A DNA stretch of 64,000 nucleotides from Sipunculus nudus (lineage: Eukaryota; Annelida; Sipuncula; Golfingiida; Sipunculidae): the NCBI GenBank assembly GCA_026874595.1, contig CM049311.1:52021676-52085675 (forward strand), given 5' to 3'. The translations under genes and the position numbers were made by a program. Of the stretch, positions 1-9,019 are shown one piece after another. Each line of letters begins with the position of its first letter. Position 1 is the stretch's first letter. A model generated the notes under the pieces. The model had not been told where the DNA came from and ran no database searches. It saw nothing but the letters and a program-made list of their open reading frames with translations.

Positions 1-83
1 GGTGCCGTCTGTTCCCCTTAAACAGTTATTCTTCTTAGCACTGTGTTCCAACAGAAATCTCACCGGTATTTCTCTCATTACAG

Positions 84-165
84 AAGATGAACAGGGATAT
101 GAAACAGCCGAGGACGACTATGCACGACCTTACGGACCACTCGATGTATTCCCAAGTGTAGAGAG
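84..165 (+). CDS. Penultimate coding exon of a secreted cysteine-rich (agatoxin-like) peptide precursor
   Basis: An 82-nt exon lies between a pyrimidine-rich acceptor ending in CAG at 81-83 and a GAG|GTAAG donor at 166. Read in the frame that joins the terminal exon, it is open throughout and encodes about 26 residues, eight of them Asp or Glu. It ends in Val-Glu plus the first two bases of an Arg codon; the terminal exon supplies the third base and then a second Arg. This makes an Arg-Arg dibasic site just before the cysteine-rich peptide. An acidic spacer ending in a dibasic site is the usual form of a neuropeptide or toxin propeptide cleaved by a prohormone convertase in the secretory pathway. 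The signal peptide and start codon are not here and should lie on upstream exons outside the window. The exon is inferred from splice signals, phase match and coding sense, without transcript evidence. Confidence 0.62.
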
Positions 166-1233
166 GTAAGGAACAGGTTCATAGAATAATGATAAATCAT
201 TGTCTCTGTAAGACCCAAAAAGGTTGGTTTCTACGGCACGATGCTCCGGTTCTCACCCCCGCATCAATAGTTTTTACTTTTTTTTCAGTCGAAATTTGCC
301 GATTTTGAGCTTTTTCACAGAAAAAAATAACAACAGTTCGAGAAAAATTTCCTTTGTTATGTTGTGCTTCTACATTTTTAGCATAAGTTTATTATTGTTA
401 TTTTATTGCCTGGTAATATGAGACTTTCATTGAAAACCTATAATACAAAGCTAAAAATTAATCGCCGCCCGCCCTCATTGATTAACGAAACAAGTGCCTG
501 AGAAACAAACTCTAATTTAGCCTAGTATGTTCCACATTTTAGTGCTATTGTACTTTTGCAATTATTTTACTCAATTGGCAGATCAAATCCAAAAAGGTCT
601 ACGTATTTAGAATGAAACAAAACATACCTTAAAAAAATGTATTAGTAATTCAATAAAATCAATCTGTTCTTATAATGTCTCCACTCAATTGATGAAAGCC
701 ATGGTAATTAGTCGCATGGTCAAACAACATTTTTAAACTGCTGATCGATTGTTTAGTATCATAAAAAATTACCATCATAGTGAGGCCAGCAACGCATAGC
801 AGTAGGCATGTCACTTGACCTTAGCTCCAGAGGAACAGAGGGGTTGTAAAATATTAAGGTTGTTTTTTGTCATGAGGTGTTTCATCTCAAACAGGGCCTT
901 TGGCCCCTTTTTAACTCTAGTATCAATTTGTGTGTTCATAATATTATGTTCATGATAAAGATTTCCAAATTCAAAGGAGTAGTTTGAAACTTATTATATA
1001 TACTTATAATATTTTATATAAATTATTTATGTATTATCTTTCAAAACAGTTGCATACAGGATTAGTATGTCCCGTCACTGAGTTATACATGAACTTTAAT
1101 TTTGCTTTGGCAGCTTCAGTAGTGGCTGATATGGTGACCTTATTGCCAGTAAAAACTGTAGTGGTACCGAAAGAATAAAAGAACGAAAACGGTACCGACA
1201 TTAACTATTGATACATTGCATTATCTAATTCAG
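166..1233 (+). other. Intron of the peptide precursor gene
   Basis: The intron runs from the GTAAG donor at 166 to the acceptor ttatctaattCAG ending at 1233. It is AT-rich and carries a MITE-like repeat at about 227-506. Short open frames in it (224-421 and 984-1178) are low-complexity and unlike coding sequence. Apart from the MITE I see nothing specific in it. Confidence 0.6.
227..506. mobile_element. MITE-like inverted-repeat element, copy 1 (intronic)
   Basis: The left end reads GGTTTCTACGGCAC (229-242) and the right end GTGCCTGAGAAAC (494-506); they are imperfect inverted repeats. Next to the right end is a CCGCCCGCCC block. The same layout, with cleaner ends, recurs at 7242-7482, and the interiors share similar stretches such as ATTTCCT.TGT.ATGT. 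It is a degraded non-autonomous DNA element with no coding capacity. The superfamily is not determined. Confidence 0.5.
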
Positions 1234-1381
1234 ACGCAGCTGGTGCGCTGAGTGGGGCGACTACTGCAGACCCAACGCTAAAAAGAAGTACGCCCGCTGC
1301 TGTGGAAACCTTCGTTGTGCATGTGGACTCTTATGGGGCCGCTCACGCTGCACGTGCAAGGGCAAGATCTTCGGCCGCTAG
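1234..1381 (+). CDS. Terminal coding exon: eight-cysteine agatoxin-like (inhibitor-knot) peptide with amidation tail
   Basis: This exon starts in phase (one base completes the Arg codon), then reads 48 codons to a TAG at 1379-1381. After Arg-Ser-Trp the cysteine spacing is C-x6-C-x10-CC-x4-C-x-C-x8-C-x-C, followed by KGKIFGR and the stop. The adjacent CC, the two C-x-C pairs and the Leu-Trp-Gly between them match the layout of omega-agatoxins and of the agatoxin-like peptides found in insect and crustacean neuroendocrine tissue. The known fold of that family is an inhibitor cystine knot secreted from neurons or venom glands. The final Phe-Gly-Arg fits trimming of Arg and conversion of Gly to a C-terminal amide. 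The exon is clearly more GC-rich than its flanks. The family label comes from motif pattern only; the loops are longer than in arthropod members (x10 and x8 against about x6), so a lineage-specific knottin is possible. A hormone or neuromodulator is likelier than a venom toxin in a mollusc. Confidence 0.72.
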
Positions 1382-1520
1382 AGGGCATTTGTGTTCCCCG
1401 GAAGCGGAAGTGTCTGTGTAGCGAATGACTGTGTTCAAACGGCCTTGCTCCCCGTGTACTGCTGGTTGGCGTCCCCATCTGTCCTGTGTCCTCAAAATAA
1501 ATGTCTTTTCCTATAACGCT
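1382..1520 (+). terminator. 3' UTR with poly(A) signal
   Basis: Downstream of the TAG is about 115 bp of 3' UTR, then a canonical AATAAA at 1496-1501, followed by T-rich sequence (TGTCTTTTCC, then TTGTTGC...TTTCC) suited to cleavage around 1515-1525. The signal supports 1234-1381 being the last exon of a plus-strand transcript. The minus-strand open frame over 1278-1478 is a shadow of this exon. Confidence 0.65.
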
Positions 1521-2347
1521 TGTTGCTTATTTCCGTGCTTATTTCTTATTTAATTCTGAACTGGAATGACAGGACCACTCTTTAAATAATAAAATAATAC
1601 GTTTTTTCTCTCCCCTCGTTTTATCATCCACTATAATACCACGCGTATCATGGTATATTTTGTAAAGTAAATCCTGATTGATATAAGTAAGCTATGAGTT
1701 GTACAAGAATACACACACGCACATTTGTGAATGCTCTTAAATCCGAAAAAAACTTGTGGTAATTGGAGTTATTCTGAAATTTACATAAAATATCAATTAA
1801 AACCCCAAAAGAACGTTTGACCTGTAATTTCAATGGATCAGATATAAAACATTTCCACCCCAGAACCGTAGGAACAGACATATTCATGAACTTCACTTGC
1901 TGTTACTGTTAACGCCCCATCGATTCAATTTGTGTACCACCGCGAAAGTGTCTGCGCCTTCTGTTCTAATTCAGTCCGATCAAGAAATCTCAGACAACTA
2001 AATAAAAAGCCGAGCGTAGACGTGAGGTGTAGCGTATTAAAGTGAACACTGATAAATCGTTACCGCCGTAGGAATATCTAATTTGACCCGGGGGGGGGGG
2101 GGGGATGGGAATTCGCAAACTGCAACTAAAACAAACAGGATATGTGGCTGGTGACTTGGTACTTTAACTTTTGTCGGCACTTCAGCCACCTTTTATATTT
2201 CCTGCTGTTTACATCAGTGGCTGTTTCCATTGCCTGGTTCTATCATAAGTTCTTCAGTTTGATCACTATCTATGACTAATTACGCGCCTCTTTCGCGCCG
2301 GCTTCTAACAGAGTGTCTATCAGTGGCGTCAATTTTTCTTCCAGGGT
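1521..2347. other. Non-coding AT-rich stretch
   Basis: No exon, RNA gene or recognisable element is visible. A run of 15 G lies at 2090-2104. The open frame at 1648-1896 on the minus strand has no supporting features. Confidence 0.4.
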
Positions 2348-2363
2348 GGGGGGGGGGTGACTT

Positions 2364-2443
<80 letters not shown>

Positions 2444-2446
2444 TAC

Positions 2447-2480
<34 letters not shown>
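2348..2480. repeat. Poly-G and compound (TA)n/(AC)n microsatellite
   Basis: Ten G (2348-2357) are followed by a long TA dinucleotide run from 2366, an AC segment around 2431-2443 and a second TA run to about 2480. The open frames across it encode only Ile-Tyr repeats and are not genes. Confidence 0.95.
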
Positions 2481-2483
<3 letters not shown>

Positions 2484-4100
2484 TTAACACAACTAAATTT
2501 GTTTGGTTAATACTGCTAAGTCTATTTGATAAGTACATGTATAGCCAAGTCTGTCTGATAGGGCCTGGACTGTCGAGTCGAAATACGCTTGGCTGTTTCC
2601 GCTTGAGAGCCCGGGTTCGATCCAAAGAGTAGCTATGAGAGTGGATTGTAGTTTTCCGTTAAAGGCCCCTCCACCCCTACAGTCTACCGGACGCTACCAT
2701 CCGAACCCGGGAGAGTGCCAAGCATTAGTTGTTATAACCTGATGTAAATCCTTGTAAATTAAATAAAATATATGTTTGAATCTGTCTCGTTAATAAAGGT
2801 ACGTTTTGCTTATTTGTACAACTATAACTATATTTAAGTACATATGAGTCTCTTGGGTCGAAGCAGCTACATCTGTTTGGTCAGTACAACTTTGCATCTG
2901 ATCAGTAAATAGATATGAGCATGTTTGGTTAGTACAACCGAGGCTGTTTGGTTAGTAGAACTGAGGCTGTTTGGTTAGTACAACCGAGGCTGTTTGGTTA
3001 GTACAACTGAGGCTGTTTGGTAGGTACAAATGTGCCTCTTTGATTAGTACGACTGAGGCTGTTTGGTTAGTACATATGAGCCTCATTGTTTAGTACAACG
3101 GAGGTTGTTTGGTTAGTACATATGAGCCTCTTTGGTAAGTACAATTGAGGCAGTTTGGTTAGTACATATGAGCCTCATTAATTAGTACAACTTAGGCTGT
3201 TTGGTGGTTAGTACGTATTAGTCTCTTTGGCTAGTACAAATGAGGCTGTTTGATTAGTTCATATAAGCCTCTTTGGTTAGTACATTTGAGGCTGTATCGT
3301 AAGTACATATAAGGCTGTTTTGTTACTACATATGAGCTCCTTTGATTAGTACAGCTGAAGCTCTTTGGTTTTCACAACTAAGGTTGTTTGACTAGTTCGA
3401 CTGAGGCTGTTTGAATAGTACATATGAGCCTCTTTCTGTTTGAATAGTACATATGAGCCTCTTTCTGTTTGAATAGTACATATGAGCCTCTTTCTGTTTG
3501 AATAGTACATATGAGCCTCTTTCTGTTTGAATAGTACATATGAGCCTCTTTCTGTTTGAATAGTACATATGAGCCTCTTTCTGTTTGAATAGTACATATG
3601 AGCCTCTTTCTGTTTGAATAGTACATATGAGCCTCTTTCTGTTTGAATAGTACATATGAGCCTCTTTCTGTTTGAATAGTACATATGAGCCTCTTTCTGT
3701 TTGAATAGTACATATGAGCCTCTTTCTGTTTGAATAGTACATATGAGCCTCTTTCTGTTTGCATAGTACATATGAGCCTCTCTCCGTTTGAATAGTACAT
3801 ATGAGCCTCTTTCTGTTTGAAAAGTACATATGAGCCTCTTTCTGTTTGAATAGTACATATGAGCCTGTTTGGTATGTACAACTGAGGCTGTTTGGTATGT
3901 ACAACTGAGGCTGTTTGGTTTGTACAACTTAGGCTGTTTGGTAAGTACACCTGATGCTGTTTGGTAAATACATATAGAGCTGTTTGGCTTGTACACATGA
4001 GCCTCTTTGATTAGTACAACTGAGGCTGTTTGGATATTAAATATGAGCCTCCTTGGTCAGTACAGCTGAAGCTGTTTGGTAAGTACAATGGGGGCTTGGT
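2481..4100. repeat. 23-bp minisatellite with a 29-bp derivative array
   Basis: The basic unit is 23 bp (for example GGCTGTTTGGTTAGTACAAC plus three bases). It is seen in decayed form at 2481-2560 and about 2775-2940 and as clearer copies at 2940-3410 and 3870-4090. Alternative units carry GAGCCTCTTT and ACATAT in place of GAGGCTG and ACAACT. Between about 3415 and 3865 there are some 15 nearly identical 29-bp units centred on CATATGAGCCTCTTTCTG. The 29-mer looks like a 23-mer with a 6-bp duplication around TCTTTC. A SINE interrupts the array at 2561-2770. Copies diverge towards the edges, so the 29-bp core is the most recent expansion. Confidence 0.9.
2561..2770 (+). mobile_element. tRNA-derived SINE, copy 1
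   Basis: It shares with 5914-6138 a GGCCTGGAC.GTCGAG head, a GGTTCGATCC box-B motif (2614-2623), GTGG..TGTAGTTT..CGTT, CTACCG.ACGCTAC, GAGAGTGCC..GCATTAGTT and an AAATAAA-type tail. The head resembles an A-box about 45 bp before the B-box, as in RNA polymerase III promoters from tRNA. It sits inside the 23-bp minisatellite, and flanking units continue on both sides. It is more decayed than copy 2; the T-stem no longer pairs well. Confidence 0.7.
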
Positions 4101-4225
4101 TAGAAAAAACTGAGTTTTTTCCCTTTAGCTAGAGATGCACTGAGGTATGTAGATAACAGCAATGACGTCATTGTATCTTCTAATGTGCGTGTGTGTGCGG
4201 GATGACTCGCAAACATACGCACACA

Positions 4226-4228
<3 letters not shown>
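4101..4228. other. Short unique spacer
   Basis: Sequence between the minisatellite and the CT microsatellite. Nothing recognisable apart from GT/AC-rich patches. Confidence 0.4.

Positions 4229-4300
<72 letters not shown>
4229..4300. repeat. (TC)n-(AC)n-(AT)n compound microsatellite
   Basis: The TC run covers 4229-4264, followed by a few AC and then AT dinucleotides to about 4300. Confidence 0.95.
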
Positions 4301-4301
<1 letters not shown>

Positions 4302-4497
4302 AATATATTACAATTAAGCATCGGGTTTTAGAAATTAAGGTGTTATGTTTCCAGTAACGGTAAATGATAAACCAGGTTTAGATATATAATATATCATAGT
4401 ATATATCTCATACATAAATGGAACCAAAGCCTGTTGTTCAAATTATTTATATATTTAATTTTCAATACTAGTATATAAATATTATTCTCTGAATAGC

Positions 4498-4582
4498 GGG
4501 GGGGGGACTACATTGTCCATACACATTATAAAAAAGTGTGTGTGGGGGGGGGGATATATACCCCATCCCCCCCCCCTATATA
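4498..4582. repeat. Homopolymeric G/C hairpin tract
   Basis: There are nine G at 4498-4506, ten G at 4544-4553 and ten C at 4567-4576. The last two can pair as a G10/C10 stem over a 13-nt AT/C loop, flanked by TATATA on both sides. It could be a real secondary-structure-forming site or partly a sequencing-difficult homopolymer region. Confidence 0.75.
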
Positions 4583-5913
4583 TCGTAACGGGACACTTTA
4601 CCCTACCTTATCAGTTCAACATCAAGAGGTCAGCATAACCAATTTAATGGCGTGCTTCATATGCTATTAAAAAACGGGCTTTCCTGTTTCCATCTTCTTT
4701 GAGTTCCGAATGGTGCGTTATTATTCATATATAATTTTCATTCCTTTCAAGATTTAAACACTGATAATATATAGCAAATCATAACAGAAATGCGGGATAC
4801 CATTAATCGGTCAAAAATATGGACTACGGTTGTTCCACGTACCTGTCCATTAGCGCTTCAAACTGTGACAGCTGACATTTTAGACTGCAAGCAGGAAGCG
4901 ATAATGGCAAACATTTAAAACAAAGCAAACCAAAAGATACCGAGTACATTCTGTCACCTTAACAAACAAACCAACATTGCTTCGAGAGGTTTTACAACAT
5001 ATAATAAGAAAAGCAAAACGGAAAAGAGAATAAGATTCCTGTTACTGTTTTTTTTACTCTGCCCTAGAAAATTTTATTGAATACTCTCAGATTACTCTCT
5101 GCAGTAAGTGTGACATTTATAGTGCTTTCTCGTAAGACTGTAATAATGACGGCTATAAAACGCGATTAGTGGTCGGACGGATAATATTACTGTGCCAATA
5201 ATTTGCAAATTCAGCTGAAAACACAGAAAGAAAAGACAATGATATTTAAATAAATGAACCAATAAATTGTTCGAGTTAAAGTACTTAAATAATGCTTTGT
5301 TAAAAATATAATATTTCAATTAAACTCCCTCTTGTTCGGAGGACAACAATAGGTCTATCTACTTTATATATCTTGTCATGTAAATTTTTTTAGTGGGCGG
5401 AATTTCACCTTTTCATTAATAAAAGGTCCGTAGTGTAGGAACTGACATAAAGTAATGTATTTTGCGTCATCAGGTAGCTGGTTTTGCGTCTTCACTTAAT
5501 GTTTTATGAATTCTGTCATTTAACGACGAGTCGCAGCCATCCGTTTGCAGAGATAGATAAATGTCACTGCATGTGTAATGGAAACTGACAAATACATCTC
5601 TCTCTATTAATTTGCTATTCTTATTATCATTTAGAATACAGAATCAATTTAGGGACACATACAGCACTCAGGCATCAGGCTGTAAAGGTTAAGACGACAC
5701 TTAGATAAAAAAATGGTGATATTTAAATCATTATCTGAAATTATTTTCGAATGACCTGTGGCATTGTCAGTTATAGAGAGATAGCCTAAAGCGAACGTAA
5801 AGCCATTTATGCGCTAATATTGACACGGGTCTCTACATAGTAATGTTACTTACTTCTTATAAAGGAATCTTTACTTAATGAACGTAATACACTAATAAAA
5901 TCGCTATTAATGG
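4583..5913. other. Non-coding AT-rich stretch
   Basis: No coding or RNA gene can be supported. The minus-strand open frame 5092-5319 has no motif and AT-driven composition. Confidence 0.4.
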
Positions 5914-6138
5914 TGTGGCCTGGACAGTCGAGGGGTAAAACGCTCGGCTCTCTCTCCTAGCGTCCCAGGTTCGATCCTGGCGTGGCTATGGGATTGGGTT
6001 GTAGTTGCCCGTGGCCGTTGGCTTTCTCCGGGATTTTCCTCCCCCTCTACAATCTACCGAACACTACAGTTTGAGCCATGGAGAGTGCCTCGATTAGTTA
6101 TAATAACTATTTGTACAATCCATGTAGGATAAATAAGT
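5914..6138 (+). mobile_element. tRNA-derived SINE, copy 2 (better preserved)
   Basis: TGGCCTGGACAGTCGAGG (from 5916) serves as A-box-like sequence and GGTTCGATCC (5969-5978) as box B. The T-arm is intact, with CCAGG pairing to CCTGG around TTCGAT. The body holds the motif GGCTTTCTCCGGGATTTTCC, similar to a conserved central block in many invertebrate SINEs. The tail is GGATAAATAAG, then AT-rich simple sequence. The family name cannot be fixed from sequence alone; a MetaSINE-like family is possible. Confidence 0.78.
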
Positions 6139-6350
6139 TTATAGTTTATAATAATATTAAATGAGAAGAAGAAAATGACGAAGAAGACAAAGATGAATAG
6201 TGATGATAATTATGATAATAATAAATATATCAACAACAATAACAATAATTAGAATAATAAGAATCAGAAGAAGAAGGAGAACTCTTATTATTGTTGTTGT
6301 TATAATTGCTATTATTATTATTAATCTGTTATTATTGTTTTTATGAAACA
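6139..6350. repeat. Imperfect trinucleotide simple-sequence region
   Basis: Interleaved GAA, GAT, AAT and their complements (GAAGAAGAAG, AATAATAATA, TTATTATTATT) follow the SINE tail, possibly grown from its A-rich end. The Ile-rich minus-strand frame at 6157-6351 is a product of this repeat. Confidence 0.75.
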
Positions 6351-7150
6351 ATAATGGTAATGTTTATTTATATAGCGCTAAATCAACAATATCATAAGCA
6401 AAAGCAACTAAGGCAACAAGATAAGAACAAATATTTGATAAATAATTACTAGGGTGACAAAAATTAAAGTATAATAAATTTATGTTCCACCTATGTAAAT
6501 CGTGTTGAGGATTGAACCATCATCTATGAAACCCAAAGTTTAATTAATATCGACTACTGCTCACTGAACGCCTACGAAATATCATCGATTATTGTTATCA
6601 AATTCAAAAACCAAATTCAAAAGACCATATTTAGATCATGCAGGGTCATCTGTAATATCATTATCTAGAAAAATGTCATTTTGACTGACGAACCATCACG
6701 GTAAGGTTATAATCTAAAAATTATAAATAAATGCTTGAGAAAAGTAATGCTCAATGTCAAGGTGAACAGTGCAGTCACTCCTGGTAAACTGATTGTTTGT
6801 GTGTGTTTGAAGACGAAGTCACATCAATTTTATGATGACTTGTAAATGGCACGATTTCTGAACAACAGATGGGACCAGTTTTCTTCAAATAGTTCAAATT
6901 GACATTATTAGAGGAAGAGGATTTCGATGACTTATATTATTTCAATCACCAAGATTTAATACAAAATATTTGCCCATTGGCCCCCAGGCAGATTTATAAG
7001 ATGATAGCGATTACTGGTCAGGTATAAGATGTTATTCAGTAGGGAATCTTTTGGTGCAGATGAATTCGTCAGGAGATGGATGATGGTTAAAGATAAAAAC
7101 AGATAGTTGAATATTATCTTAAGTCAATATAAATAAAAAATACGTATCCT
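6351..7150. other. Non-coding stretch
   Basis: Near the start, TTTATTTATATAGCGCTAAAT (about 6363-6383) contains the TATATAGCGC motif common at ends of dispersed repeats in marine animals, so an old transposable element may begin here. Nothing else is identifiable. Confidence 0.35.
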
Positions 7151-7168
7151 AAACTCATTCTTACTCAT

Positions 7169-7177
7169 ATATATATG

Positions 7178-7213
<36 letters not shown>
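7169..7213. repeat. (AT)n microsatellite
   Basis: Two close AT dinucleotide runs separated by GTT, ending just upstream of a MITE-like element. Confidence 0.9.
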
Positions 7214-7217
<4 letters not shown>

Positions 7218-7241
7218 AGGCCAAAAAAAATAAAAAGTATT

Positions 7242-7482
7242 GTTCTCAGGCACCGCCCGCGTCAATTTTAACCCCACGCATCAAACATTTTTATTTTGAA
7301 CTTCATCTTTAAAGAGGATAAAATATACAATTTTTATACGATTTCCTATGTCATGTACCTGTTTAGTAAAAAACCCTGTTATTTTCCCAGATCATATGAC
7401 ATTTTTATCGAAACATACAAAAAAAGGTAAAAAAAAATATACCGCCCGCCCGCAGTGATTTCTGAAAAAAGTGCCTGAGAAC
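7242..7482. mobile_element. MITE-like inverted-repeat element, copy 2
   Basis: Its ends are perfect 12-bp inverted repeats, GTTCTCAGGCAC (7242-7253) and GTGCCTGAGAAC (7471-7482). Weaker symmetry continues outward (AAAAAGTAT against AAAAGGTATG on the reverse strand). CCGCCCGC lies just inside each end. Length is 241 bp, with no coding capacity. It is the sister of the copy in the peptide-gene intron and lies between two AT microsatellites. Confidence 0.65.
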
Positions 7483-7503
7483 CATACCTTTTTAATTTTT
7501 TTG

Positions 7504-7506
<3 letters not shown>

Positions 7507-7567
<61 letters not shown>

Positions 7568-7568
7568 G
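7507..7568. repeat. (AT)n microsatellite
   Basis: A nearly pure AT dinucleotide run of about 60 bp. The Tyr-Ile frame across it is not a gene. Confidence 0.95.
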
Positions 7569-7712
7569 GCACACATTAGCAGACACTGTAAAGACAGTAC
7601 AATAACATGCCATGTCGGCCAGTAATATGACCTGCACTTTTACACGCATCATCAAAAATAATTTAACTGCATATTTTTATGTGAATTACGAGTTTACTTA
7701 CTTGGTCTTATG

Positions 7713-7870
7713 GGGCCTGTTGCAATAACATTTTACTGGACTTAAGCCCAGTTGGGGGCCTAAATACCATGATTACAATTGTGACGTCATAATGGTTACC
7801 ATGGTGACACACAGATACCCCTGGGCTTAAGTCACCTACATGACTTAAGTCACCTTATTGCAACACACCC
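7713..7870. mobile_element. Short palindromic MITE-like element
   Basis: The left end GGGCCTGTTGCAATAA and the right end TTATTGCAACACACCC are inverted repeats. Inner CTTAAGCCCAG and CTGGGCTTAAG form a second inverted pair, so most of the 158 bp can fold back. There is no coding sequence. The flanks share ATG (7710-7712 and 7871-7873), a possible but unproven target duplication. Confidence 0.6.
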
Positions 7871-8566
7871 ATGAATACTATAAATACTGAATCAACCACA
7901 TTACTTTAAATTACTGACCTATTGCTTAGCATTATCTCTATACGTGATGCAGCACAGACGATGACTAACCCTTATAAGAGTCTGTCTTCAGATAATAAAA
8001 AAAAATACGTAACCAAGTTCCATACATCCAACTCAATCACGTTAATTAACTGAGCAAAATTACAAAGATATCAGAATAAATATTTCTCTGATCACAGGTG
8101 GTCATCCATTTAACGTTTAATCATTGTCATATAATAACATATTACAGATGCAAAAATAAAAGTCATGTTGTATCTGTCAGTAACACAACGTGTGTCGGGT
8201 GTGAGTCTGCGTGTATGTGAAAGAAAGAGGAAAGGAAAGAGGGTTTTGGGAGAGAGAAGTACATCTCGTTTGAGTTTTACGCCATAATTTCAGGGGGTTT
8301 TATTTTTGGGTTTCTGGTACATATCCATTGATTCTAACAACAGCAATTAATTTTAAAACATAGACATACTTCTTAGTACAATTATGTATTATTTCTTTGA
8401 TATATTTCGGAACCTGTTTAATTCTTAAAATGGTAAAATGGTCAACTTTTGGTAACTTTTAAAATACGCACAATGATACCTAAAGGCTGACCTGTATACA
8501 TATGCGTAAAGTTTCTCCTCGATAAGACCTCTATTTTTTATCTAAACGTTGTTATTTAATGCATGT
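7871..8566. other. Non-coding stretch left of the satellite
   Basis: Nothing recognisable. The change to satellite sequence is sharp at about 8566, in contrast to the gradual decay at the right edge of the array. Confidence 0.4.
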
Positions 8567-8753
8567 AATTGCATGAAGGTTCAAGACTCACTGAGGACTG
8601 TATGTGTAGGGGTCACATGGTTTACACGGTGTAATTGAATGAAAGTGAATGAATCACTGAGGAGTGTAAGTGTAGAGGCCTCGTGGTTAACACGGTGTAA
8701 TTGTATGAGATTCTTGAATCACTGAGGAGTGTAAGTGTAGGGGCCTCATGGTT
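8567..8753 (-). repeat. Inverted block at the left edge of the satellite
   Basis: Here the monomers read in reverse (GTAATTGCATGAAGGTTC..., CACTGAGGAGTGTAAGTG), giving just under three units. Orientation switches at a dyad in GGTTcAACC centred on 8754. The symmetry is in phase with the monomer, so the two flanking units form an imperfect palindrome (GTGTAGGGGCC... against ...GGCCCCCACAC). The inverted units match, in reverse complement, the variant block that precedes CAACCTTAAGGCCCCC at about 29,520-29,655. Confidence 0.9.
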
Positions 8754-9019
8754 CAACCTTAAGGCCCCCACACTTATACTCCTCAGTGATTCATGAACCT
8801 TCATACAATTACACCGTGTAACCCATGAGACCCTTACACTTACACTCCTCAGTGATTCATGAACCTTCATACAATTATACCGTGTAACGCATGAGACCCT
8901 TACACATACACTCCTCAGTGATTCATGAACCTTCATACAATTATACCGTGTAACGCATGAGACCCTTACACATACACTCCTCAGTGATTCATGAACCTTC
9001 ATACAATTACACCGTGGTA

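Noticed and set aside
1278-1478. 66-codon minus-strand frame
   Set aside because: Antisense shadow of the terminal exon and 3' UTR of the peptide gene, which has much better support.
2272-2625. Tyr/Ile-repeat open frames on both strands
   Set aside because: Product of the (TA)n microsatellite.
3346-3998. Overlapping 170-216 codon minus-strand frames
   Set aside because: They are three frames of one 29-bp tandem repeat; the protein sequences are the same cycle shifted in phase.
5916-5990. Functional tRNA gene
   Set aside because: The A- and B-box-like motifs and T-arm are present, but the acceptor and anticodon arms do not pair well and a longer SINE body and tail follow. A second copy shares that body.
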